The notes beneath the pieces are model-generated. The model made no database searches. It was not told the origin of the DNA and was given only the letters and a program-made list of their open reading frames with translations. Below are positions 35,909-45,366 of a DNA stretch of 64,000 bases, in pieces. The DNA comes from Yoonia sp. R2331. GTDB taxonomy: Bacteria; Pseudomonadota; Alphaproteobacteria; Rhodobacterales; Rhodobacteraceae. Both the position numbers and the translations under genes were made by a program. Every line of letters starts with the position of its first letter. The first letter of the stretch is position 1. The stretch lies in NCBI RefSeq assembly GCF_041103235.1, contig NZ_JBGCUN010000002.1, forward strand, positions 62,001-126,000. Reading direction: 5' to 3'.

Positions 35909-37458
35909 AACGTGCCCTCTTTTGCCAGCATGATTTCAACCCGTCGGTTCAATGCACGTCCCTCTGCGGTGGCATTGTCGGCAATCGGATCCGCTTCGCC
36001 CCGGCCCTCGATGCTGAGCCGGTCAGGGTCTGTCATAAGGTCATCCAACACGTCCTTGACGGCAGCGGCACGTCCGACGGACAAATCTAGGTTGGTCTTG
36101 TAAAGCCCGCGGCCCGACGGTTGAATATCATCGGTATATCCCAGCACCCGGACCGGGCCCTGTTCGGCATTCAGCGTATCAACGATCTGGCTCGCCAGCT
36201 CTGCGAACTCTGGCCTGACGGTCGCGCTGCCCGACCGGAACAACAGCGTGTTGCCGACGCGAATATAAATGAATGCGCCCTTCTCACCGATCTCAACCGT
36301 CCCATCAGCCAGTTGATCTGCCAACGAGACGCGAATGCGGTCCAGCTGCGTTGTGTCCACGGGCGCCACAAAGGCCTGCACCGGGGCCTTGCGGACCAGA
36401 CTGATGTTTGCGGCATTGGGATGCATTCGGAAAAGCTGCGTCGCCAACGCCCCGCCTTCGCGGTTGATATAGGTGGACATGCCTGCATAGCCCGCGACGA
36501 CCAGAACGCCCGCAATGCTCGCCGCGACCCACATGGGCAACCCGCCCAACCGTTTCTTCGCGGCCATCGGCACGGCCTGCCAGTTGACGGCAATATCTTC
36601 ATCCGGGCGCGGCTTCACCCGGCGCAATGTTTCGTAGATCGCCGACCTGATCCGGGCCAGTTCCACGGCACCATTCGGCATTGTGCGATACTGTCCTTCG
36701 AACCCCAGCGACAGGCAGACCAACATCAACTCCAAAAGGCCATAACGCTGGGCCGGGGCCTGCATGGCTTTTTCAGCCTCTTGAAAAAACCCTACACCGG
36801 AGTCGCGCTTTTGAAAAAATCGCGCGACCATTGAGTATTGCAGCCAAGTGCCTTTGTCGGTGCCGGGCAGATTTTGCACAATGTCATCCGCCGTGCCGCA
36901 CAACACATAGGTGCCAATTTGCGCCTCTTGCGGGTCTGCGCCCTCTTGCACAGCGTTGCGTTCATAGGCCTCAATTTCACGCACCACATGGTTCATCAGC
37001 GGCTCGGCCTGCATTTCGACCATGCCGGTGCGTAGACGTCCAAACAAGATCAGCAAATTGGCCGCTGCAGCCAACAACGGATTCGTCGGTCCACCCTTGC
37101 CCAGCCCTGTCGCGCGCAAAGCCTCTTCCAGCGCGATGCGCGGCGTCTGAAGCCCTTGCGGCGCTTCGGGTTGCCCCGATGGCACATCAGGAAAAAATCC
37201 CTGCTGCTGAGCGCCGGGTGCTTGCCCCGGTGGCGCGGGCTGGGACGCAGGTGGCAAGGCACCACCCAGCCAGGTGTTCCCATCTTGCGGCGAAGACGCA
37301 GGCGTACCGATCCCGGCCTGTCCAGGCCGTTGCGGCGGCAATGCGCCGCCAATTACCGTCCGGTCCGCTGACGGACCTGTGGGTGCCGCGCGCGGTGGTT
37401 GGGCAGGCTGCTGCGGCAGCTTACCCCCGAAGACTGTCTTGTCGTCGTCCTTCGACAT
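35905..37458 (-). CDS. tssL: T6SS membrane protein TssL with C-terminal OmpA-like domain
   Basis: A 517-residue evolved TssL. Residues 4-70 hold three D-x-x-T-[VW]-[FIL]-G-G motifs around Thr8, Thr34 and Thr62. A DotU cytoplasmic domain follows (about 100-300), then one membrane helix (about 310-330) and an OmpA-type peptidoglycan-binding domain (about 390-510; VLGYTDDIQ, NLDLSVGRA, RRVEIML). In Agrobacterium PpkA phosphorylates a TssL N-terminal threonine and Fha binds it, so these motifs are likely the same switch. The OmpA part can anchor the complex to the wall without TssJ. Confidence 0.96.
   Translation of the reverse strand: MSKDDDKTVFGGKLPQQPAQPPRAAPTGPSADRTVIGGALPPQRPGQAGIGTPASSPQDGNTWLGGALPPASQPAPPGQAPGAQQQGFFPDVPSGQPEAPQGLQTPRIALEEALRATGLGKGGPTNPLLAAAANLLILFGRLRTGMVEMQAEPLMNHVVREIEAYERNAVQEGADPQEAQIGTYVLCGTADDIVQNLPGTDKGTWLQYSMVARFFQKRDSGVGFFQEAEKAMQAPAQRYGLLELMLVCLSLGFEGQYRTMPNGAVELARIRSAIYETLRRVKPRPDEDIAVNWQAVPMAAKKRLGGLPMWVAASIAGVLVVAGYAGMSTYINREGGALATQLFRMHPNAANISLVRKAPVQAFVAPVDTTQLDRIRVSLADQLADGTVEIGEKGAFIYIRVGNTLLFRSGSATVRPEFAELASQIVDTLNAEQGPVRVLGYTDDIQPSGRGLYKTNLDLSVGRAAAVKDVLDDLMTDPDRLSIEGRGEADPIADNATAEGRALNRRVEIMLAKEGTF
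37249..37449 (-). other. three phosphothreonine-type motifs at the TssL N-terminus
   Basis: Thr8 (DKTVFGGKLP), Thr34 (DRTVIGGALPP) and Thr62 (GNTWLGGALPP) form imperfect repeats about 26-28 residues apart in a disordered Pro-rich segment. The middle copy is almost identical to the DRTVIAGAALPP copy in PpkA. Confidence 0.6.
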
Positions 37459-38789
37459 CAGTTCTTCTCCGGAATGGCCCAGAGTTCCAGTTTCAGTTCA
37501 GGCCAGTCACCGGCAAAGTGCATTCCAATGGCAGGCGCGGTCGAAAACTCCTGCCACATGGGCGTGTTCTTTTCGAGCAGGAAGTAGACATTGGTGCTGA
37601 CAACCCTGATCTGCCGCGGCGGGTTTGGCAAATGCACAAGGCTGATCCCGGGCAAGTTGTTGGTCACAATCTCGCGCATTCGTGTGTTGGGGCCAACTTT
37701 GCATAGCTCTGGGAACTGACTTTGCACCTGCGTCAGCGGCTTGGCGCTTTCGACCTCGATCACAAATGTAGCGTCGCGGAACAGGTTCCGGTCACTTACT
37801 TCGGCCAGATAGGAGTTCTGCCGTACTTGGTTCAGGTTCAGGCGCACCGCGCGACCAACATCACGGCTAAGCGCGCGCTGAATGTCCGCGACAACCGGGC
37901 CAAACGTTTCTTTGGGGTCGCCGTGGTCATATTCGCCATAATCCCGCGCCATCCGTTCACCCTGATCAAAGGTGGCCAATTCGCCAGCCAGCGCAATCAG
38001 ATGCTCGTAAAGCCGTTCAGGATGCACTGCGCGACTGGTCGCCATATGGCGCAGCACGCCGATGTTACGGTTCAGCGTCATCAGCATCAGGTAATCAGTG
38101 GCCTGCATACCGCCGCCCGCCGATGGGTCAGAGGCATAACGCGCAAGGCTTTCTAATTTCGCTTCGATCCAGCCAATGACACGGGTGAGATATCCCACGG
38201 TGACCGGATGCACCGCAATGATCAGCGCAGGTGGTGGCACCGTATCATCAAGCGAAATCACTCCATCGCGCACTTCATTGACCCGCGCGATCCGCAAGCA
38301 TTGATACCCCGGCTTGGCAGATTTGCGCACGTCGAGTTCCAGCCTTGGGACCGCGGTTTCAATCAGATGCTCGACCCGCGCATTGGATGCATTGTCAGCC
38401 ACTGTCGCCGATGACAGCGCATAGCGTGTTGTCGCGGCTTCTGGCCCGACCCCGACGTCCTGACCGTTCTGGGACATATCCGGCAGGGTCAACCAGACAT
38501 AAAGGCCCTTAGCATCCTCTGGCACATCAACTGGCGTCGGCAGATCCCCGGCGTTAGGAACATCAAACGGTGTCCCGTCAGGCATGATCCCGGTGACAGT
38601 GCGAAGACCAAACCGGCCTTGCTGCGCCATGTCCCGGTCTACAGTCATCTCTGAAATGCCCCAAGGATAGGGCGTGATCACTTCTGTCCGAGACTGGATC
38701 AGCTTTTCGACGTACCGATCGCTTTGTTGCAGGTGTTGCGGCTGCAGAAACAGACCTTCTTTCCAGGCAACCTTGCTAAACCACGACAT
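37458..38789 (-). CDS. tssK: T6SS baseplate-to-membrane connector TssK
   Basis: Trimeric adaptor linking baseplate to the TssL/TssM complex. The 443-residue protein starts SKVAWKEGLFLQPQHLQQSDRY, the family hallmark, which fixes the ATG at 38789; codons before it are family-unlike. Its TGA overlaps the tssL ATG by one base. It is the first gene of the tssK-L-M-tagF-pppA-ppkA operon, with the shared 12-base box 57 bases upstream. Confidence 0.96.
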   Translation of the reverse strand: MSWFSKVAWKEGLFLQPQHLQQSDRYVEKLIQSRTEVITPYPWGISEMTVDRDMAQQGRFGLRTVTGIMPDGTPFDVPNAGDLPTPVDVPEDAKGLYVWLTLPDMSQNGQDVGVGPEAATTRYALSSATVADNASNARVEHLIETAVPRLELDVRKSAKPGYQCLRIARVNEVRDGVISLDDTVPPPALIIAVHPVTVGYLTRVIGWIEAKLESLARYASDPSAGGGMQATDYLMLMTLNRNIGVLRHMATSRAVHPERLYEHLIALAGELATFDQGERMARDYGEYDHGDPKETFGPVVADIQRALSRDVGRAVRLNLNQVRQNSYLAEVSDRNLFRDATFVIEVESAKPLTQVQSQFPELCKVGPNTRMREIVTNNLPGISLVHLPNPPRQIRVVSTNVYFLLEKNTPMWQEFSTAPAIGMHFAGDWPELKLELWAIPEKN

Positions 38790-38839
38790 TGCAATCCAAT
38801 CATCTTCAATAGGCTGGGCGTTGCGGGCAAGTCTGGAAC

Positions 38840-38859
38840 CTTGACCCCCTGCGGTCAAG
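38840..38859 (-). promoter_or_regulatory. inverted repeat and shared box upstream of tssK
   Basis: CTTGACC-GCAGGG-GGTCAAG on the minus strand is a perfect inverted repeat with 7-base arms. It includes the same TTGACCGCAGGG found before tssA, at the same 57-base distance from the start codon. It probably binds a regulator or forms part of the promoter; the protein involved is unknown. Confidence 0.45.
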
Positions 38860-38896
38860 CCTTGGCCCGCGCAAAAAGCGGTCCACTCAATAGCTT

Positions 38897-38928
38897 AAGG
38901 GCCGGGATTTGTCCCGGCCCTTTGTTTT
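38897..38928 (-). terminator. hairpin terminator of the autotransporter gene
   Basis: GGGCCGGGA and TCCCGGCCC (extended by AA/TT pairs) form a strong stem around a 4-base loop, just after the autotransporter stop at 38931. The T-run is better on the plus side (TTTGTTTT), but no plus-strand gene ends here. It insulates the tssK operon from the autotransporter gene. Confidence 0.7.
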
Positions 38929-38930
38929 GA

Positions 38931-41900
38931 TCAGAATTGGAAGCGGGCTTGCGCCGTGACGCCCCAGCTTTCCAGCCGGTCGCTGACACGGATGTCACCG
39001 CGCACAGAGGCGTTGAACTGCTTGACCGCGCCAAATTCACCGGGCTGCAAAATCTTCACATAGTTCAGACCAGCGCTAACCTCGCCGTATGTGCCAAGGT
39101 TCTGAGACGAAATCAGAGTCTCTTCGCCGTTGTCGGCCCGCGTAAAGGTTGAGGTCGGATTATCCGCAAAGTCGTTGTAGACCGTCAGTGTCCCGAACTG
39201 GGTCAAGGCAGACACGCCATCTGAACCCACACGGGTTCGGGTAAGCGTGCCACCGGCGAAACCAATGCGGCTGTCATAGTCGTCAATCTGCACCACACCG
39301 CGCCCTTCAAAGGTGATCGGGTCGGTCGACACTGTGCTGTAGGCGAACCCAACGGTCGGCACAAAAGTCAGGTCCGTTTCTTTGATCGGGATCGAATAGG
39401 ATACAGCACCGGATAGCGTGCGACCATCAGACGAGAACTCTTCGTCGGTCAGGCCCAACGATGCGCCGCCGGCAGCCTCGATATTGGTGGCCGTATAGTC
39501 GGTTCTTTCAAGCCGATACTGGAGGTCAACGGCCAGGCGATCACGCACGGCAGCAACGTAGACACCACCGTAGGCCTGAGTAAAATCGACGTCGGTGACC
39601 GAAGTCTGCACGCCTGACAAACCGCTAGGTTGGTTCGGATCGGGCGCAAAGATCGGCTGGTTCGACTTACCTATGTTCACACCACCGATGGCGCCAAACG
39701 CAAGGTCCCATCCGTCATAGAAGCCGTTGAAACAGGCATAGTCCCCACCCAACTGCACACCGTAGTAGTCAGCCGAGATGCTGCTGTCGAAAGGCTCTGT
39801 TGTGCCGTTGATCTGGTCAATCTGGCCAGTTGCATCAGCAGACCCGCCAATCGCACGCGCCCAGACACCCACACCACATGGGTTTTCGTCTTCGAACGCC
39901 AAGCCGCTAACGAACGGACTTGATGGACGGTTAATGACTGAACCGATCAGCGATTGCGCTAGAACAATTGTACCCGCGATCGAAGAGATGCCCTGATCAA
40001 GCGCGTCAAAGACGACTAGATCACCGGCATCGTTCTGCGACAGGCCGTAGATGATGATGCCATCAGTCAACCGCAGGTCGCTAGAGTCCGGAAGCCCATC
40101 GGCAGTAAAGTCAATTGCGCCCTGGCCACTCGCCGCATCCAGAACCACAACATCAACATCCTGTTCGCCACCTGCGTCCAGAACGTTGAAATTTAGCACA
40201 ACATCGCCCGTCACAAAGGACCCCGGCGACATCACGATCTGGTCGGCGGTGCCAACTGTGCCGGACAGGTCGATGTCCACATTGAAGGTTTGCGCACCTA
40301 GATCACCATCGATATTTACGCGGTCACCTGTTGCAGCGTTCCGTGTCAGATTGACACGACCACCGCCACGCAGGCCGTCGGCAAAGCTCAATGTACCGGA
40401 CCCGATGATGACACCTGTGTTCGAGAACGCGCCTTCGACCATCGCACCATTTGCAAAGGTTGCAGTGCCTGTGTTGGTCCCCAGGACTTGCGACCGCAGC
40501 GTGGCACCGGCACCCAAATTCAGCGTACCGTTGCTGGTAAGGTTGGCCGCTTCCAGCGTCGCGCCAGCCGCAACCGTCAGGGCAGAGCCGCCGTCGGTTG
40601 TCAGATCACCTTCGACCGAGAACAGATCGCCATTGACCTGCAACGCGCCGGTTGCGCCAAAGTTGATGCTGCCATCGCCAATTGGTCCCGGCACGCCAGG
40701 GAACGACCCTTCGATGACACGGGTTGTTCCGTCAGTCGTGATCAAAGAGTTCGCGGTCACCGTACCTTCAAGCGTGGCGTCGTTGAGGTTCACCGTCGCA
40801 CCATTGGCAAACGACAAATCACCCGCGACCGTGCCGTCATCGACGGTCAGCGTACTGTTGGACCGGAACGTACCGGTGCTGCGCGAGGCAAGCACGAAGC
40901 CGTTAGAAATGCTAATCGTACCAAGGTTGTCAAAGGACCCGGCAACAAAATTGCGGTCATCCAGATTCAGGTTACCGGTCTGCGTGTTCTCAAGCACACC
41001 GATGTTCGACGTCGGGCCGCTCAGCGTAAAGGCCTGCGCGCTCGACCGTGCGGCAACCTTGGCGCGCGCATCGTTTGGATCGGTGTTGATGGTCCCAGTG
41101 TTGGTCAGGGTGCCCGTCACGTCGCCAAAGTAGTCGACCAGACCACGATTGATCAGATTCCCGTCAATCTCGCCATCAAGACGGACATAGCCAGCCTGCA
41201 GATTGCGCACATCACCTGTGAGCGTCTGCCCGGTGTTGACAAAAAGGTCACCCGAGCGATTGACGACTTCGACGGCGGTATCGGCATTCAAGTTCACATC
41301 ACCGCCGCTGATCACGATGGACTGTGACAGATCACCGCCATTCAGGTTCACATCACCACCGGTCAGGGTCAGGTTACGTGTGATCGTCCCGCCATCGTGA
41401 TCCAAAACACCGCTGCCAGAGACGCGGACATTGCCACTCAGCGTTCCGGTGTTGGTCAATGTTCCGCCGGACAACGTGACCGCTTTGGTGATTGACCCCG
41501 CGTTCGCACTCGTGCCGCCCAATTGGGCGAGTTCACCGGTCAGCGACACGCCTGCGTTCACCGTCACATTGCCTGCGATATTGCGAATGTCGGCATTGGT
41601 GTCGGATTGTACAGTGACGTCACCCGCATTCACGCGCACCTCGCCGGTGTAGACACCGCCATTCAAGTTGAGCGTGCCGGTCCCACTGACCGTGGTTGCC
41701 CCGTTCACGCGCGAGTTGTTGCCGCTGGTCACGGTTCCATCGGATACCTTGAGGTCACCGAACAGCTTACCGTTCAATGTCAGGTTTCCGCTGTTATTCA
41801 TGAATTCGCCAGTCACCGACCGGGCAGAGCCGATAGTGATGTTGATTCCGTTGTTGCGGATCGCGGCAAAGGTATCACCCGTGATCGAAAGCGAACCGCC

Positions 41901-44900
41901 ATTCGCCACGATCCCACCGGCGAACTGGCCACCGTCAGCCACAAGCGACGCGCCGGTGGTCAACGTGGTAACGCCAACAGTATTGGCACCCGTTTCTTGC
42001 GTCCAAGTGCCGCCGCGGACCTTCACTTCACCAGTGACAGTTCCTGCATTTGTTGCAACGCCGCCATTGTGCGTGATCGCACCATTCCAGCGGCCCGCGG
42101 CCTCAATATCCAAAGCATCCGCATTGATCAGCGTACCGATCCCATTGCCAGCCACGGTTATTGTGCCAGAGTTATTGCGGACCGAACCATCGGCCCGTAG
42201 CCCGTCGACAACAATCGATCCACCATTGTTGTTGAGGTCCGCGTTGATGCGCCCCTGCGCATTGTAGGTGCCGCCCTGCACGTTCACATCGCCGACGACG
42301 CGACCCACTTGCGTCGTGGTCCCGGTCGTGTTGCTAACAGCGCCGTCCACGACGCCGTTGGCCAAAATGTCAAGATTGCCGCCGGCGTTCAACAAGGTCG
42401 CAACGGTGATTTCACCGTCGACCGTCGTAGTGCCGCTGTTGGTGCGGAACTGTCCCTGGAACGTACCGCCCGTGGCATCGATCATCCCGCCAGAATTGAT
42501 GACGTCAGCTTGCAGCGTGCCTGCCGTCGCCTCAAACGTACCGCCTGCGTTGACCGTCACCTTGTCAGTGATGATACCGCTCGATGAAACCGTGCCGCCA
42601 TTGGCCTTGACCGTTCCGGCCAGCGTGCCTTGGTTGTCAACGGTACCGTCCGTGTTCACGAGCGCACCGGTCAAAGCCTGACCGCCAAGCACCGTGACAG
42701 AAGATCCCACGTTCGTCAGATCAGCAATTGTATCGCCGTCCACGGTGATCGTACCGCCCTGGCCACGCAGCCCACCAAGGAAGGTGGTACTATCGGTGGT
42801 CATCTGTCCATCAAGAACCCGCGCCTGACCGGTAACCGTCCCGCCATTTGCATCTACGGCGCCATCCACCAACCGGATCGTGCTGCTGAAATCACCTGTG
42901 CTGGTCACCAAACCACCATCGACAATAAGCGCGCCGGTCAGGGTGCCCAAATTGTTCATATCACCGCCAAAGTTATCGACCTCACCGATCAGTGTTTCGC
43001 CGCTCTCGATCGTCAACAACCCAGCAGTGTTGCGTACATCAACTGTCGTCGGACCGGTGATGTTCAGATCACCGCCCTGATTCAGAATCTCTTGCGTGAA
43101 CGTCCCTCCATCGGCGTTTACAGTACCACCATCCAAGGTCAGCATGCCGGTATGAGAACTGCCAAGCTGTGCGTTAAGAATTGCGCTGCCATCGACTGTA
43201 ATATCGCCGACAATCGACCCAACGTTGTCGAACTGATCCGCGATCGCATCCGCAGCATCACCTGACAGCGTCAGATCTCCGATCATGCTGCCGTTGTTAG
43301 TGGTCGCACCCTTGTTGCTGACATAGTCATGCGTCCAAGTAGCTGCCGCATCCACGATGACAGTGCCGCCCTCGTTCTGCACGACCGTCGACGTCGCAGC
43401 AGCGTTCAGGTTCACAATGCCGCTGTTGTTCACAATGCCCGCAGCAAACGTCCCGCCATCATCGTTGACGGTCCCGCCGTTCAACGTAACAAGGCCAAAG
43501 ACCTCGCCGCCGGCGGCGTTGTTGAGCTCACCGGTGCTCGACAAAGTGACCGACTGGCTGATGTCACCGGTGGCAAGGTTGTTGATCGTACCGCCAGACA
43601 GCGTCACGGCATCAGCAATAATGCCGGAGTTGTCCGTAGTGCCATTGGTGCTGGTAAATGCACCAGACAGGGTGATGCCATTGTCGATCGTGACAGTGCC
43701 CCCGGCATTGGTCACATCAGCAGTGGTATTGACCATAACGTCAAAAGAACCGGCGTTGTTCAGCACACCAGTATCAAAGCCACCGCCCAGCGCATTGATG
43801 TCGCCACCCTGATTGGTAACCAACCCGGTGATCGTTGATCCGCTGTTGGCGTTGAAAATACCACCTCCAGACGCAGAGACAGTGCCGGTGATCGTGCTGT
43901 TGTTGTCAAAGGTGCCGCCGTTTGCTGCGACCGTGCCAACGACCTCACCATCATTGGTCGTGGTGCCGCCTTCATTGACAACACCGCCAGTGACGACGCC
44001 TGTCGCCAGGATATTCAGCGTACCGTTTGTGGAATCCGTGCCGTTTGTGATGGTCGCCGCGACCATTCCGTCGACCGTTGTTGTGCCTTCATCATTCTCG
44101 ACGCCCGCTGTTATGGTCCCGCCGCTTAGCAGGATCGAGCCGGTGTCGGCATTTGTGATGGTGCCGGTGACTGTGCCGCTTTCAACGACCAACGCACCTG
44201 TGCTGCTGACATCAATGCCGCCCGTTACATCACCTTCGTTGGTGAATGTTCCACCTTCAACTGATGCTGTGCCGACATAGACACCCTCGTTCGTCACCTG
44301 ACCGGTGGTCTGGGTGATAGTGCCGGTCAACGTGTTGCCGTTGACGATGGTAAGATCACCACCATTGACGTTCACATCTACAAGCCGGTCCGCATCTGTC
44401 GCGGCGTCGGACCCGTGGCGCACCTTGACTGAGCCGCTGGTCAGGTCGATCTGACCGTTGCCGCCAGTCGTCGAATAGGTGCCGCCTTGCAAAATCAGCT
44501 CACCGCCATCCACGGTGATGACATCTTGGATATCACCGCCCAGCGCCAGCATCTGGCCACCGTTCACGTTGATCCGACCGCCGTAGTCCGCGAGGTTGGT
44601 CAGAAGGCCACCCTCAAGGTTGAGTGTCCCGACAGCTTCCGAGTTATCGCCGGTCAGGCGCAGGGTGCCCGCACCAGATGCGTTCACGGTAATCGTCCGA
44701 CCCGTATCACCCTTGGTTGAAATCTTGGCCGAGATCTGTGCCACGTCAGAGGCGTTGGTCACGTCAATCGCAAGATCGGACGCCCCGCTTCCGCGCACAA
44801 CGATTTCAGGATTTGTCGCGCCCGCATCCGGACGGATCACATAGCCATTTACGTCAAAAGTGATGGACACCGGGCGGACCGAGGACTGCAAATCCACTTT

Positions 44901-45197
44901 GACACCCGTCGCTCCAAAGACCACATCATTCGCCGGATTGTTCCGAAACCTTTTGTGCGTCCCGCTGCCATCCGCGGCGTTGTTCCAACTGTCTGTGAAA
45001 ACGTCCCAGATTCCATCTGTTGTCTCAAGCGGGGCCGAACTCGTGTCACCTGTATTATCGTAATAGAGAGTTTCCGCCGTCAGCGGTGCGGGCAATCCGG
45101 CGCCGATCAATGTGGTTGCCAGAACAATGGCAGAGGTCCCAAGCAAACGCGCTTTGAGCGGGGTGCGGGGATGCTGTGATGTCAACAGGGCACGCAT
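38931..45197 (-). CDS. giant autotransporter (type V) surface protein
   Basis: A 2088-residue protein with a signal peptide cleaved near residue 41 (APLTA), a very long beta-helix passenger and a C-terminal beta-barrel (about 1766-2088) ending in Phe (ARFQF). The passenger is made of many 20-odd residue turns rich in Gly, Thr, Asn and Val with GGT-[VF] and NxG patterns, typical of adhesin stalks. An AAAGGAA site precedes the ATG. The N-terminal 200 residues differ from the repeats and may be the cap or functional head. It separates two T6SS operons but shows no T6SS domain. Adhesion or aggregation is inferred from architecture. Confidence 0.9.
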   Translation of the reverse strand: MRALLTSQHPRTPLKARLLGTSAIVLATTLIGAGLPAPLTAETLYYDNTGDTSSAPLETTDGIWDVFTDSWNNAADGSGTHKRFRNNPANDVVFGATGVKVDLQSSVRPVSITFDVNGYVIRPDAGATNPEIVVRGSGASDLAIDVTNASDVAQISAKISTKGDTGRTITVNASGAGTLRLTGDNSEAVGTLNLEGGLLTNLADYGGRINVNGGQMLALGGDIQDVITVDGGELILQGGTYSTTGGNGQIDLTSGSVKVRHGSDAATDADRLVDVNVNGGDLTIVNGNTLTGTITQTTGQVTNEGVYVGTASVEGGTFTNEGDVTGGIDVSSTGALVVESGTVTGTITNADTGSILLSGGTITAGVENDEGTTTVDGMVAATITNGTDSTNGTLNILATGVVTGGVVNEGGTTTNDGEVVGTVAANGGTFDNNSTITGTVSASGGGIFNANSGSTITGLVTNQGGDINALGGGFDTGVLNNAGSFDVMVNTTADVTNAGGTVTIDNGITLSGAFTSTNGTTDNSGIIADAVTLSGGTINNLATGDISQSVTLSSTGELNNAAGGEVFGLVTLNGGTVNDDGGTFAAGIVNNSGIVNLNAAATSTVVQNEGGTVIVDAAATWTHDYVSNKGATTNNGSMIGDLTLSGDAADAIADQFDNVGSIVGDITVDGSAILNAQLGSSHTGMLTLDGGTVNADGGTFTQEILNQGGDLNITGPTTVDVRNTAGLLTIESGETLIGEVDNFGGDMNNLGTLTGALIVDGGLVTSTGDFSSTIRLVDGAVDANGGTVTGQARVLDGQMTTDSTTFLGGLRGQGGTITVDGDTIADLTNVGSSVTVLGGQALTGALVNTDGTVDNQGTLAGTVKANGGTVSSSGIITDKVTVNAGGTFEATAGTLQADVINSGGMIDATGGTFQGQFRTNSGTTTVDGEITVATLLNAGGNLDILANGVVDGAVSNTTGTTTQVGRVVGDVNVQGGTYNAQGRINADLNNNGGSIVVDGLRADGSVRNNSGTITVAGNGIGTLINADALDIEAAGRWNGAITHNGGVATNAGTVTGEVKVRGGTWTQETGANTVGVTTLTTGASLVADGGQFAGGIVANGGSLSITGDTFAAIRNNGINITIGSARSVTGEFMNNSGNLTLNGKLFGDLKVSDGTVTSGNNSRVNGATTVSGTGTLNLNGGVYTGEVRVNAGDVTVQSDTNADIRNIAGNVTVNAGVSLTGELAQLGGTSANAGSITKAVTLSGGTLTNTGTLSGNVRVSGSGVLDHDGGTITRNLTLTGGDVNLNGGDLSQSIVISGGDVNLNADTAVEVVNRSGDLFVNTGQTLTGDVRNLQAGYVRLDGEIDGNLINRGLVDYFGDVTGTLTNTGTINTDPNDARAKVAARSSAQAFTLSGPTSNIGVLENTQTGNLNLDDRNFVAGSFDNLGTISISNGFVLASRSTGTFRSNSTLTVDDGTVAGDLSFANGATVNLNDATLEGTVTANSLITTDGTTRVIEGSFPGVPGPIGDGSINFGATGALQVNGDLFSVEGDLTTDGGSALTVAAGATLEAANLTSNGTLNLGAGATLRSQVLGTNTGTATFANGAMVEGAFSNTGVIIGSGTLSFADGLRGGGRVNLTRNAATGDRVNIDGDLGAQTFNVDIDLSGTVGTADQIVMSPGSFVTGDVVLNFNVLDAGGEQDVDVVVLDAASGQGAIDFTADGLPDSSDLRLTDGIIIYGLSQNDAGDLVVFDALDQGISSIAGTIVLAQSLIGSVINRPSSPFVSGLAFEDENPCGVGVWARAIGGSADATGQIDQINGTTEPFDSSISADYYGVQLGGDYACFNGFYDGWDLAFGAIGGVNIGKSNQPIFAPDPNQPSGLSGVQTSVTDVDFTQAYGGVYVAAVRDRLAVDLQYRLERTDYTATNIEAAGGASLGLTDEEFSSDGRTLSGAVSYSIPIKETDLTFVPTVGFAYSTVSTDPITFEGRGVVQIDDYDSRIGFAGGTLTRTRVGSDGVSALTQFGTLTVYNDFADNPTSTFTRADNGEETLISSQNLGTYGEVSAGLNYVKILQPGEFGAVKQFNASVRGDIRVSDRLESWGVTAQARFQF
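40900..44650 (-). repeat. degenerate beta-helix repeats of the autotransporter passenger
   Basis: The protein cycles through turns like GGTVTNAG, TGALVNTDGTV and VNGGT about every 18-22 residues. The DNA copies are only loosely similar, so the repeat is ancient or maintained at protein level. Limits are approximate. Confidence 0.65.
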
Positions 45198-45366
45198 GAC
45201 GCAATTCCTTTGGTAAAATAACCGTTAACAAAGACCGAAACACGGTAAGGCGCTGCAATCAACAGGAAACATTGGTTAACGACCCATTGCCGCGGCACTG
45301 TGGTCGCGGGTGCAACGGTCATTTTCGCAGTATGTTCCTACACCTTAAAGGAGATTAACCAAAAAG

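Noticed and set aside
40900-44650. Repetitive region considered as a CRISPR array
   Set aside because: Repeats are degenerate, without unique spacers of fixed length, and lie in one continuous protein-coding frame.
40051-44844. Long open frames on the plus strand opposite the autotransporter gene
   Set aside because: They mirror the repetitive, GC-rich passenger on the other strand, have low-complexity Pro/Val/Ser composition and no ribosome-binding sites or family matches.
45224-45280. GTTAAC boxes upstream of the autotransporter (45224-45229, 45275-45280), possible CtrA sites
   Set aside because: The spacing does not fit TTAA-N7-TTAA, and similar GTTAAC occurs elsewhere (27890s); too weak to call.
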